From: Bisporella sp. PMI_857
Taxonomy: Eukaryota > Ascomycota > Leotiomycetes > Helotiales > Helotiaceae
Direction of reading: 5' to 3'
DNA: 64,000 bases
Assembly: GCA_021307315.1 (NCBI GenBank)
Contig: JAJSPD010000027.1
Span: forward strand, 124,001-188,000
Below the pieces are notes generated by a model. That model had not been told where the DNA came from. It saw nothing but the letters and a program-made list of their open reading frames with translations, and ran no database searches. A program made the position numbers and the translations under genes. This document shows, piece after piece, positions 32,522-43,295 of the stretch. Position 1 is the stretch's first letter. The number at the start of each line of letters is the position of its first letter.

Positions 32522-35044
32522 TTACATATCATCCTCCGGCAACGATCCAAGCACCATATTTCTTCCTGACGCCTTATCCCGCTCCTGGTGGTAGTTCCGC
32601 AATCTCTGACTTCCAATCTGTCTGACGACACCAAAAACTCCATGATGTCCGTCAAGAATACATCTTGCAAGGTCATGTTGCATTTTCGGCCTGCAGGAGC
32701 AAGGACTCCCGCCGAATTTGTAACGGTCTGAACGTCTTGGTCAATATCCTTTAATAATCATTGCAAGTGGAGTGCATACCTTCAAGACTTTGGAAATTCA
32801 TCGTCACCCGCTTTACATCATGCCAAGCATCAGCTGGCAGCTCTTTCCTCTGCTCCACTCCCAACTTTGCAAGATTCCAGCTTCCCAATCCTTGATCTGC
32901 ATCCCAGCGTTGACACAACAAATAGCCATCGGCACGCTCAACACAGCTTGATCGGCATTTACTATTTGAAGTTCGACAATCGCATCGTTCACGTTTCACT
33001 TCTGTTGCGTCGTCGATTTGGATTGCGACGATCGATAGTTTAGCTGAAGCGTCTTTGGATTTCAGAAAGATGACGAGAAGAGGCTTTGCAGGCTTTCCGT
33101 GCAGGTGCGCTCTACCGGTACCAGTGCTGATTGTTGTGATAGAGGACGTTGTCATGCGGGACATTCCACTGGAGTTACTCATGGAGGTCATGACGCTTGA
33201 CTGGCGTCGACTTTTTGCCTTGCTGGTGAAGGATCTCAGACTCAGTCGACTTGATGAGCCGTCTGGTCGATTCATGTCTAGTGGCAGCGATTCTTTAGTC
33301 GTGTTCATTGATGGCTCATTTGATCGATTCGACAGCCGACTGGAATTCATAAAGTTTTGATTGTTCCCAAGCGACATGGATTGAAATGCTGTGTTGATGG
33401 ATGCGTCGCTGCGAGTGGGACTTTGAGGGGCACTCGAAGTTACTGAAGTGGACGCAGAGGAACCACCGTACATGTTCGGCAACCACAACTGTATGCGCCC
33501 GTGTTCTTCGATAGGAGTACCTTTCCCAGAGACCAGGAACTGAACCGTCACCATCGCTTGGTCATACCTCTCATACACTTTGTATCCTGTGAGAAGGTTC
33601 TGAAGGCGTAGCATGTGTTTGGCATCCTGGAATGTTGGATTGGTCTGGGCACTGTCTGAATGGATGAGGACCTCCAGCGACTTAGGTCTCGAGCTCGGAG
33701 TGGCATATATCGGCGTCAATACGTATGTCTTCAGGTCGATATCCATCCTGTACTCCTGACGACGGGCAGATGGTGTGCTCTTGTCCTCAATTGTTTCCAC
33801 GAGCCGGTACTTTGTTGACTCTAAACGGTATATTGTCATGTCCCGCTGTAGTGCGACGTTCGGGCTTGGCATGGGAATCTTCAGGACTTCTTCGAGATAC
33901 ACCTCAGAATGTGGTGAGATGTATTCAGCGATGTTCTCTTCGGGCCAAATGAAGAACATCTCGTCTTGTATCACCGCTCCGAGGTCGGGAGCTATGAGCC
34001 TCTGAGCAGAGGGTGTGGTGAATCGCTGGCATTCTACTGACAGATCTTCATTCAACTGGTTGATATATGCAGGCCACTGGGAATCACTTGGGGCGCCTCT
34101 CAACTCATCGCTCTCATGCAAACACCTTATGATATAGATGCACTTCAGGAGAGCGATATACTGGTTGATTTGTGGTGTTCGGTCTCTGAGGAAGTTGCCA
34201 GCTGTGAAGTTCTTGGTACTCGCTTTCATATGCGTCACAAATGCATCGGCTCCTGCCTGGAGAGGAAAATGGCCAAGCATTCGTGTTTGAGGGTACGACT
34301 TCTCAGCAGCTGCTTGAAACTTTCTCTCGATATCTGGTGGAACGCCAAGAGGAATTGGCATTACCCGACGCTGCTCGGTCATCGCCTGCTCAATATCGGG
34401 GATGAGAAGTCCATGAAGATGAAGAATACTTCGATGGACAGCATCGATGCGATCAGCGAGATCACGATGAATATCGGACAGAAGGTTCAGCTCAAGAGGC
34501 TTTAGCAAGATTGATATCTTGGAATTGTGTGAGTCTAGTCTCCTCCTCAAGTAATCGACCTTTGGCTGAATAACGAGGTTCCATTCGATGTTGTAAGCAA
34601 AGTTCCGGTTCTTTCGGAACTCGTAATTCTCCTCCAGAAGCTTCCGACAATCTGTTAGGGTCTTGTTGTAGTCTCCAATGATCTCGTAGAGCGAGGACAA
34701 GTCCCAGTCTCTCTGTGGAGCAGGAGGCCCTCGAGCCCGCGATAATCGGAGAGATTCTTGAGCCCATGTCAATCGCGCATTCTCAACAACGTGAGCGATA
34801 TTGTTGAGATTTTCGGCGAGGCTCTTGATGTCATTCCCAAAGTCTTGATATTGCTGGCCTATATTGAAGATGGTTTAGCAAGTCGCATCAAATGCCGGAG
34901 GCGCTTTCGGGAAGGAGCCACTTCCTTCCACATTCGCGGGAGGAGTCGCATACTTGCATCGAATTCTTCGCTCCATCCCATGCGGTAAATCTCCCACGCG
35001 AGGTTGGCGATTTTGACGACATCTGAGGCAGACATGACTGACAT
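32522..35044 (-). CDS. Unrecognised large fungal protein, 791 aa
   Basis: Three exons (35044-34954, 34858-32780, 32727-32522) join in frame across introns of 95 and 52 nt to give 791 residues. I do not recognise the family by name. The N-terminus (MSVMSASDVVKIANLAWEIY, then SLAENLNNIAHVVENAR) resembles the helical start shared by many fungal cytoplasmic signalling or STAND-type proteins. A helical middle has NRNFAYNIEWNLVIQPKVDY and repeated leucine-rich amphipathic stretches. A beta-rich part with long Ser/Thr-rich low-complexity linkers (about residues 465-580) follows. The proposed last exon gives RYKFGGSPCSCRPKMQHDL and a QERDKASGRN end; without it the protein would stop 16 nt codons into the intron. 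No membrane segment or signal peptide is seen. The ATG at 35035 is an alternative start. It is divergent from the permease. Confidence 0.75.
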
Positions 35045-35729
35045 ATCCACCTAGAAAGGGACTTTCGAGCCACGCTAGCGCTACTTCAGCCTTTCATCTC
35101 AAAATTTAATTCTTTCTTCCCTTCATCGACGACGTGGAATGGAATTGATTCTGTCGTCGTATATCTGTCAAACAGAAATAGCACGAGGCTCAGATGCCAA
35201 TATGATGATGTGCGGGCACAAATGCCCTGATCAGATGGCTCATCAATGCAGCCGCCTCTCGTCTCGACCTCGTATGAGAAAGGGGGAGAGGAGATTTTAG
35301 GCTCCTTACAAGGAATCGGATCCATCTGCGCCCGGCTTATGAGGGGAATGTTAGACCTTACTATGATTTTTATAGAGGCTTTGTATTGGTGGCTTGCATT
35401 GTCCCTCGTGTCTCCAATCATTTGTTTGGTGGCGGTACACCGCACCAGAAGCCACAACTTGGCAAACCCTTTGAAGAGTGGAGGCGCAATTGACATGGCA
35501 CTCGAAGCGATGCCAACCTTGCGATAACAGTTTTGAAGTTGTAGAGTACTAGGAGCTGAAGTTAGAAATTCTTGGCATATGTTCTCGAGATCAGGGAGAT
35601 TGGAGAAGGCTTGTCACCTAGTAAGGGTAGAGGAGGCTGCTAGCCTCTTCTCTGGGGCTGTTTTTTCTTGATGTTCCCATCCTTTCTCGACCTTTTACTC
35701 TGCCTAGCTTCTCATGAGATTGATTCATC
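35045..35729. promoter_or_regulatory. Divergent intergenic region between unknown protein and permease
   Basis: The 685 bases must hold both promoters. CT-rich tracts lie upstream of the permease start (about 35640-35715). Open frames on both strands here show no family. No distinct operator was identified. Confidence 0.4.
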
Positions 35730-37927
35730 ATGTCTGCGGCAATGGCTTCAACTAATGATCAAGTGACTGAGTCTCGAACATACAGGACTGATCCTCGCTA
35801 TCACGATGACGATGATAGTAGTGCAAATTCAGCAATCCTAGAAATCTTGCCAGAGAACATTCCGAATACCATCATCACAAGAGCTCCAGAAGAGCGATTT
35901 CGTCTAGGATATTGGTCTGTTATTGCATTGGTAGTCAATCGTGTTATAGGTTTGTCAATATCCTTGACCTCCACGACAATTGCTAACCAGGCTCTGTAGG
36001 TACTGGTATTTTTAATTCGCCGTCAACTGTTATGCGAGGCACGAGAAGTGTTGGAATTACTCATTTATTCTGGACTGCTGGTGCAGTATATACTATTGCT
36101 GGCTCATATCTGAACATTGAGTTTGGTCTATCCACACCACGACATAAATTCGAAGGTATTGAGCAAGGCATTCCGAGAAGTGGAGGAACACTGAACTATG
36201 TAAGCCTTGGACAATAACCAATCTGAGAATTGTTCCTGCTGATAATTTATAGTTGCAATATGTCTTCATTTGGCCTGCATATCGTCCGCGAACTGTTCTC
36301 CTAGTCACTTGCGTTTTCGCCATGGGATACATCACCCTTGGTAACATGGCAGGAAACTGCCTGATCTTCGGCATCCGCACACTCGAAGCTGCCAATGTCG
36401 AAGTAACGAACAGCGCCGTACGAGGACTTGCAGTCGGAGCAGCGACATTCGCATGCCTGATCCATTCATTCTCTCGTCGAGGAGGTATCTGGCTTGGCAA
36501 TTTCTTTGCCATCATCAAAGTCATGATGTTAGTCTTGATTATCCTGACAGGGATATGTGCTTGGGCTGGAGCTTTCCATACCGAGACGTACGCGAACGAC
36601 AATATGGCTGTCAATAAAGCCTTTGCCGAGCCGGCAGAGGATTCTTATGGTTACACAAAAGCTTTCCTGGCAGTTATATTTGCTTGGAATGGATTTGATC
36701 AGCCGAATTATGTAGGTCAATCCTTCAAATAGGGGAGGGGTACAGCAGACTGACGGAGCCTAGGTACTTGGTGAAATTGGAAGGCCACGGAGAACGATGC
36801 CGATCGGTACTTCCATTGGTGTTGCTATAATATGCGTCCTTTACCCCCTTGTCAATGTTGCATATGTAATTTTAATTGCCGAAAACTAGCTTAGCACATA
36901 CTGATACTTTTTCTCCAGACGGTCGTTGTCCCCAAGCTAGATCTACTTGATCCTTCGAAAAACGTCGCACTTCTATTCTTTCAGCTCACGTTTGGAGCCA
37001 TGTCCGATGACAAGAATCAACCACAGCGCATTCTTTCAGCATTCATGGCAATCTCAAGTTTCGGCAATATCGTGGTAATGACGTTTACTGCTGCAAGAGG
37101 TTCGTTCTCACCCCCCCTAAAGAATTCGGCTGACTCACCATCCAGTGAAGCAAGAAATCGCCAAGGAAGGAATTCTTCCATGGGCCAAATTCTTCGGTCA
37201 AAGCAAGAATTTATCTTTCGGTCGACTTTTAAACTGGATTCAGAGCGACAAACATTCATGGATCAACCGGCGCTTCCACTGGCTACTCAAGCGCTCCTGG
37301 CTCGACCCTCGCGAGCATTCCCAAGAAACCCCATTCGGAGCACTCTTCCTACACTGGCTCTTCACGATCATCATGATCCTCGCCACAATCCATCTCAAGC
37401 CCACAGATGCCTATGGTGTGCTCGTAGATCTCTATTCTTACACCATCGTCGCCGTCTTCGGTTTCGCCATCGCTGTTGGAATGCTCAAACTCCGCTTCAG
37501 CAAACGCGAGCGCTGGTCTGAGAAATCAAATTTCAACCCCATCCTCAGCACCCTTGCGGCCACCATTTTTGCTCTCGGTAGCGCATACCCCATTATTACC
37601 TCCTGGATTCCTCCTAATGGCAGTTTCGCCAAGCAGAAGAAAGCCGCCGTGGCTTGGTTCACGGCACCTACTGTTGCTTGGAGCATTCTTGGGTTTGGTA
37701 TGCTTTGGTATATTGGATTTAATCTTTATGCAATGCGAAGATCGAGGAAAGATGGTGTGGAGTTCCAGGTGCAGAAAGTGCCTGAATTTGATAGGGATCC
37801 GCAGCCAGAGGGACCGCCGGTGCAGGTCCATGAGACGGTATTTTTGGCGTGGGTTGCGGAGGAGTTAAGTCGACCGGGGCAGATCCATATGGGGATGGAG
37901 CAGAATAGGTCAAGAGAGAGCTTTTAG
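35730..37927 (+). CDS. Amino-acid permease, LAT/methionine-permease-like, 647 aa
   Basis: Six exons (35730-35949, 36000-36199, 36253-36711, 36764-36865, 36919-37099, 37146-37927) join in frame across introns of 50, 53, 52, 53 and 46 nt, giving 647 residues. After a hydrophilic N-terminal tail of about 60 residues the first helix carries the APC signature VNRVIGTGIFNSPSTVM, whose GTGIF substrate loop is intact across the first intron. Further helices include LLVTCVFAMGYITLGNMAGN, AIIKVMMLVLIILTGICAWAG and a long C-terminal helical half. FAWNGFDQPNYVLGEIGRP matches transport helix 6 of the LAT branch. Fungal relatives are high-affinity methionine permeases and general LAT-type carriers of the plasma membrane that import amino acids with protons. 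The N- and C-terminal tails are cytosolic. The exact amino acid is not readable. Confidence 0.9.
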
Positions 37928-38224
37928 ATCTAGGACCTGTTGTTTCAAGTCCAGACCATCCACCCAGTGGTGGATTTCCTTGCTCGCTGAATCACTCTCT
38001 CGCCTCCCCTCGTAAGCAACCTCGCGTAAGCCTCTTTTTGTTTTGTGGCGGATGGTCGACCTTGGAAGGTGTCTATTACGAACCTTCTCAGGGAAGGCCA
38101 TTGCCATGGATGGCTGGGCTTCCAAATTGGAAGCCTTGATATACACATATATATAATATCCTTTGAATTTAGAATCAAGACAAACTTCTCACCACACCCG
38201 ATATTTCCACCCCGCCATCCTTCC

Positions 38225-38926
38225 TCGCAGCCTCCGTCATCCCCAACTGCGCCTCCGGCGGGATAATCCTATCCTCCGAATGAACGAATGAACATAGTCA
38301 GGATATACTTATACCCCGGATACGTCAATTCTCCAGCGAAGCTGATGGTGGAATGACCAGGCATCTAGTTCATATAGCATCTGCCCTCTTGCTCATATCC
38401 GAGAAGATGTTTCTATTGTCTTCTTCGTAATTCAATGTCATGTAATGTCCCTATTTATCTCATTTGGTTGAACAATCCAGAAGGTGTGGAGAGAGGGGGG
38501 GGGAGGGGAGAATACATACGGCGTTCTTAATACTGTCAGGTAAATCCTCAAACTCGTCCCCACAGGTGACAAGAAACTAGCAACATACACCAATGCCACA
38601 ATCTCACCTTTCTTTCCCTCTCTCTCTCGCCCAGCATTACTTGATCCTTTCGAAGCTTCGTTTCTAGGATAGCACCATAGAAATTCATTGCTACAACGAC
38701 GTCTTTCCCTTCGTCTGCGAGCTTCAAGATGGTGTTGTGGATGAAGGCAGCGTCCTCTCAGAATGTTGCTGGGCCATCGGGCGGTTCCCATGCTGAGAGA
38801 AGCGGTGTTGGGTGCGCTTCATAGCCTTTGGATGTTAAGAGAGGAACGACTTTCTCGAAGAAGGATATTGGGGAGAAGGACCCGGGGACGAGGGCGAATG
38901 CTGTGTTCTTGGATGCCACTCTGAAG
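38225..38926 (-). pseudogene. Alpha/beta hydrolase pseudogene
   Basis: Read on the minus strand, one frame gives AFALVPGSFSPISFFEKVVP from about 38917, then LLTSKGYEAHPTPLLSAWEP, a TGA, EDAAFIHNTILKLADEGKDV and VVVAMNFYGAI. It continues in another frame with KKGEIVALVYVASFLSPVG. Near 38345 FAGELTYPGYKYI and near 38255 DRIIPPEAQLGM close the typical order of the short alpha/beta hydrolase family used for small esters. The nucleophile elbow that should read HSYGG has become NFYGA, so the Ser is gone. The start ATG is mutated. Frameshifts and one in-frame stop are present. It is therefore dead. Confidence 0.82.
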
Positions 38927-38981
38927 TAATGGGGAATATGGAGATGCTAATTCCGGCATTTTCAGACGTACCTCTTTTTTC

Positions 38982-39365
38982 TTAGGCGAAACTTACCTCC
39001 TTACACTCCTCTGGCACAGTCTCTGGCCCCCCAATAATATCCGCCGGAATATTCCCCGGATGAATACTAGAGGTCACGACCCTGTCATCCCTGTACTCCT
39101 TCGCAATAAACTCCACCAACCTCACCACTGCCAACTTACTCGGTTGATACGCGCTCAACGTCGGACCCACCACTACTGCTCTCACACCTGTTGTGATGAT
39201 AATCGTTTTACCACCTCCTTTCAACATCAATGACAGCACAGCGCGAGAAACTAGTAGGGACCTTTGAGATTAGTAGTCTAGACGTTCCACCAGGCATAAG
39301 GATCACTGTCTGCGACTTGGCGAAGGGCCTGAGGATGCCGGCATTAATTACTAGGATAGCGTTGG
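38982..39365 (-). pseudogene. Short-chain dehydrogenase/reductase fragment
   Basis: The minus strand shows, in order, INAGILRPFA (NAG motif) near 39340, DSDPYAWWNV then TTNLKGPY in a shifted frame, then RAVLSLMLKGGGKTIIIT. The catalytic-region GPTLSAYQPSKLAVVRLVEF follows, with the YxxSK form in place of YxxxK, and then HPGNI. At least one frameshift and two stops separate these parts. The N-terminal NAD-binding loop and the C-terminus are missing. The fragment ends at an intact-looking splice donor (GAG|GTAAGT) and runs straight into the hydrolase relic. Confidence 0.8.
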
Positions 39366-39985
39366 CAGACGCAAGGAGCTGAGGAATCGGTTCATCTTGT
39401 GGTACGTCATTTCTCTCTCAATCAAGGAAGGAAGACCTTGATATCTAGGATTCGGGTCTTCTTTGCGTCCGGAATGGTGGGAACTAGAGGCTTCCGTGCC
39501 GTTGCATATCCAGTGCGCTTCGCCTTGCGCGGTGTATATTAGGACACGAGCTGATAAGATTTGCTCTTGGAGAATCCACCCCCGCGTGTCAAGGATGTTG
39601 CCAGGCCCCGCCGTAACTACCCGCGATTCTGGCCCCTTGCTCGTCCGGAAATGGAATAATCTGGTGTCTGGGACAGTTGTAGTATCAACGGCAGCCGTGG
39701 TGGTGAGAGTGGAGTTACAGTATATTTGCTCCATGGAGTCGATTGCGGCTTCCTTCTGCTGGTAGTCGTTCTGAACAACACACAACGCATCTACCCGCAG
39801 GTAGTGGCGGCCCAGCTGTTTTGTGAGGGATATGGCGTCCTAGATCAAGGTTGGTAGGGATTCCGTTGGGGTGGCTCGATTGAAGTCGTCAAAATTCCTC
39901 TGACAGGTCGTCAGTGGGTTGGTGCCACATCCATAGCTCAGGGTGAAGTAGAATCCCGTCTCTCCGGGGCTCCGCTCGTGGAGGA
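39366..39985 (-). pseudogene. HET-domain (heterokaryon incompatibility) fragment
   Basis: The minus strand reads, in one frame of about 190 codons, LSYGCGTNPLTTCQRNFDDF, LPTLI, a TAG, DAISLTKQLGRHYLRVDALC, EAAIDSMEQIYCNSTLT and RGWILQEQILSARVLIYTAQ. These match the successive blocks of the HET domain (normally YCWG, DALCI, IY..A..T and RAWTLQE). The first block is altered (YGCG) and one stop splits the frame. HET proteins trigger cell death on fusion of incompatible strains. This copy lacks most of its C-terminal part and is abutted by the SDR relic, so it cannot act. Confidence 0.83.
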
Positions 39986-40180
39986 ATGGGTCTCTGTCCT
40001 TGGCTGGCTCGTCTTAACGTCTATCAAGATTCGTGGCAACGGGGCTGGTACCCTCTCTGAGGTACATTCCGGGGCTCTTGAGACAGCAGAGCAACCAATA
40101 TGGTGCCAGGTTAGTCATGGCTGGGGAACCTGTGCTCTGGTCAAGTGCCTTGTTCGCCTGGATAAAATATTTGAATTTCT

Positions 40181-40642
40181 CTACCATCGTTGATTAAATC
40201 TGTTAGTACATTCCCGCCTCCCGATTCGTAGGTCTAAATACATGACACTGAAAACCTTACGTTCACCTTCATGTGCGTACGACCAGCCATCAACGGGTGA
40301 CCGCTCCGCTGGCGTGTTTGACGCCTCTAGAAACCATTTGGAAATATCCACCAAAGTCGGCACCGTGTCGTGGACGGACGGCGCGCGAGAATCACGAGCA
40401 TCCTCGATCCAGGTGCCATTGCCGAGGAGGTTTCGCAGCGCCGCGTTGTTTCCCACTTTGACGGCGACATGGAGGGCAAGGCTCTTTCCGAAATTGGAGT
40501 CGTACTTTCCTAAGACGGAGTTGTAGGCCATTGGCTGCGCTAGAAACCGCCGAAGCGGGTTACCGGATCTGGCTCGGCAGGGTCGAGGGCGTAGCCCAAG
40601 TCGGGTCAGCCGGTTATCCACCCGGACTTTGCTATTCTTCAA
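40181..40642 (-). pseudogene. Possible ankyrin-like fragment
   Basis: A 153-codon open frame contains SLALHVAVKVGNNAALRNLL followed by GNGTWIEDARD, which looks like one ankyrin repeat. The rest has no recognisable pattern. It may be a relic of the C-terminal repeats of a neighbouring HET-type gene, but the order is wrong for the HET piece downstream. A short independent gene cannot be excluded. Confidence 0.3.
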
Positions 40643-40699
40643 CTATAAATCTAGGGAAGTGACAGCATGCGGCGCGGACTGGCGGAGAAACACCGTCCT

Positions 40700-40742
40700 T
40701 AATAGAAAAGCATATACGAATGATCACGTGGTAACCGTGACA
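40700..40742. repeat. LTR family 3 end fragment
   Basis: The words CATATACGAATGATCACGTG and GTAACCGTGACA match the end of the element at 57222-57401 (TATACAAGATGATCACGTGG, then TAACCATGACA). Only this terminal piece is present. Confidence 0.6.
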
Positions 40743-40815
40743 AGTTAGTGAGTGGGTGAATGAGTGAGCCTTACTTAACAGTAAGACAATATCATCACCT
40801 CCTCACTCCTTGTCG

Positions 40816-42628
40816 CTATTGCTGACGGGCAACCGCATTTCTCACCCACGCACCCACTCGCCAAAAGCTGTCCAAACAAGACCTCGCTATATCAAAATCC
40901 TCCAACGACATCAAAAGCGCCGTAACCGTCATTTTGCTCTTCGCAAACCATTCGAGCCGAGTGTTTCTGCAGGAAGGAGAAATGACAAGAAGGATCCATA
41001 AAAATATACCGGGCAACTGCTTCCATCGTGAGAGAGACACGGCACAGATGGTGGTGTGGAACATTTGTTGAATCGTGGGGGAGGAGAGGTAGGCTGGAGG
41101 CTCTAGGCTAGATAGCGGCGTGAGGGTTGATATCGAGGTTACGTAGGTGAGAGCTGCAAAGTGAACTGTTGTTGTTATTAGAGAAGTCTCGGTCGTTGAG
41201 CTGGATGAGTTGGGCGATTGGTAAGAAGTAAGGAGTCGAGCGTGAATCGAATGTGCTTTTGTGAGTATATCTTGTGTCGAAATTTCGGAATCTGTCAAGG
41301 AAGAAGAAAGAATAGTTACAGTGAGATCTCTCACAGCATCTAGAATTTCGGCAGCAGCTGAGTCAAGCCCCCACCTCTGCCTAATATCTACGAAAGGCGT
41401 GCTGAAATCCAATAATGGGCTGTTGAAAGCCTCCGGATAGGGAACAGGAAGTGGCTGGGCATTTCGTTTATATGCTTGCGGCTTCAAAAGAACCAGGTCC
41501 TGGTCAAAAGAGCATGCTAATTGGTAATCAGTTCTGCACCCATTAGCAATCAAGCCTTTTCAGCGAAGGAAAACACATACAACACAAGTATCTGCATCAA
41601 GAAGTCATCCCTAACTTCTCCCAAGCCACCTTGCGCCCGCACCATCTCTACAACACCATTCATATGAATCCACAGGCTCTCGTACTCACCCCAATACCAC
41701 TATACCTTCTTAGCGCCTTTCAATTTGACCACAAGTTTTGGGAGACGCACTTCTAGATGAACCAAATGCATCACAACCTTAATGGACACATCGTATACCT
41801 TACCCGTCTCTCTCTTCAGCAGATCGTTAACCAATACTAATGCATTCCCTCGCATCGTCATGGTTTTGGGACATCGAGCTGGGTTATTCCCTTCCAGCTG
41901 TGCTTTGGCCCCTGCCGAGATCAACAATGCCATTCTAGGCATGAGTGGTGATTGCAGCATCCAGGAGAGCATTTTATTTGGGATGTCACGCCCATCAAGC
42001 GAATAAAGAAAGGGAACAACACAGGAGTGAACTTGAGATGTGTGTTAGTGTGTGGTTGGTGGGGAAAGGGGGGTTGAAAGGGTGTTAAATTGGGGGAGGG
42101 AGGGAGGGGACAGACAGAAGTGAAAGAGTTCGGAATTAGAAAGGGTGTTAGGGATAGAATGTGTGGATGCTGTGTTCAAAGCCGTCATGCGACCTACTTC
42201 GTGCGGTCGTGAAGGGTGAATATGAATGCTATTTAACCTCCGCTGAGGCCTTATTATGAGACTACTATTCTGTTTGCCGATCGGGGTCAGTTGTTGAGAT
42301 GGAAGGTCTTGATTGTTGAATGTCGGCCTATCCTCTTCCGACATATTCTTATGGGGCTTTGGCCCAAAAGGTTGTTTTTCGTTGTCGCAATGGTTTACTT
42401 GTGCCATGGCGGTATAGTGCTTTTTGATACATTCAACAGGTGGATACCGTCGCGTGCAGTAATAACATGAGCCGTTTGTGATATTCCCTGGTTTGCACTG
42501 GATCATGTATCAGCTCATTCCCCTTGAATTATTCTTACAGAACACACTTTCTGCTTCCTCTTCTGACACTCAGTACAACTAGTTTCTCTCGGATTCTTCT
42601 TCCTGGTACCGTTGTTGGTAGTCTGCAT
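40816..42628 (-). CDS. Zn2Cys6 fungal transcription factor, 529 aa
   Basis: Five exons (42628-42539, 42497-42116, 42031-41751, 41699-41581, 41533-40816) join in frame across introns of 41, 84, 51 and 47 nt, giving 529 residues. The N-terminal binuclear zinc cluster is split by intron 1: SCTECQKRKQKVC in exon 1 and CYYCTRRYPPVEC in exon 2. The second loop is long and the basic linker KRKQK is typical. The intron 2 branch word CACTAAC lies 18 bases before its acceptor, and the join gives LFHFFHSCVVPFLYSLDGRD. The fungal-specific middle domain shows MLSWMLQSPLMPRMALLISA, VMHLVHLE|WYWGEYESLWIHM and GLGEVRDDF. It is nuclear by family and should regulate nearby or distant genes. Intron 1 is short for fungi but keeps GT and AG. 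The imine-reductase-like gene lies upstream on the same strand. Confidence 0.85.
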
Positions 42629-43093
42629 GTTGATGGTAGCACATTAACAGCTCTGTCCCCTCAAGTACGCTTATATGATAGGATATTCGTTGAGCTTATG
42701 TGATCAGTAGCGGGAGTAAGACGGTGAGCATTACTCTTGGCAGAGCCACTTACTAATTTCCAGCATGCAAGTCTTCGGGGTGGGGTTGGTGTAACAGGAA
42801 GTAGATATTTGTTGTTGGTTGTTTGGAGGTTAGCAATGTATTTGGAAGCTTTGAAATCTACAACCTTTCCATCTTTGAAATTTTGCTTTGGCAAGGAGAA
42901 CCATTTACCTGTTACCTAGGCAGTATAATACGGTTTCTAGCATACGACTTCCTAACAGCAAGGCTTATCATTGACTCAACTAGAAGGTTATTGCTGACTT
43001 CAAAGCTTGCTTAGCAACCACGCTGTACATAAATGCAGTCAGCCGGTCATAAATTCAACCAGCCAGTCCTGAATACAGTCAGATAGTCTTAAT
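42629..43093. other. Intergenic region upstream of the regulator
   Basis: Short overlapping frames on both strands (42661-43014) show no family. The regulator's promoter lies at the left end and LTR-like fragments begin at the right end. Confidence 0.4.
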
Positions 43094-43253
43094 TTTGGGA
43101 TACTTATCACCGTGCAAAAGGTGTAGTAGCTATTGACCACGCTCTTGCGGTCGTAATATTGGTTCCTTGATTGATGATACTCAGGTTCTATTGTTACGAT
43201 ACTCTCGTAGATCCTCTAATTGATCCTCTAGCCAATAGATCCTATTTCTGACA
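43094..43253. mobile_element. Composite LTR fragment (family 2 start, family 1 end)
   Basis: Begins with TTTTGGGATACTTATCACCG and GTAGTAGCTATTGACCACGC, as in family 2 at 46103. It then turns into GATCCTCTAATTGATCCTCT and AGCCAATAGATCCTATTTCT plus GACA, the end of family 1 as at 31654-31834. It is either a nested or recombined element, or shows that families 1 and 2 share an end. Confidence 0.6.
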
Positions 43254-43295
43254 AAGTGAGAAAGCGTCGCAAGCTCCGCTTAACAAGCATCCAAC

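Noticed and set aside
36093..36614. 173-codon minus-strand frame
   Set aside because: Shadow of the permease exons on the other strand.
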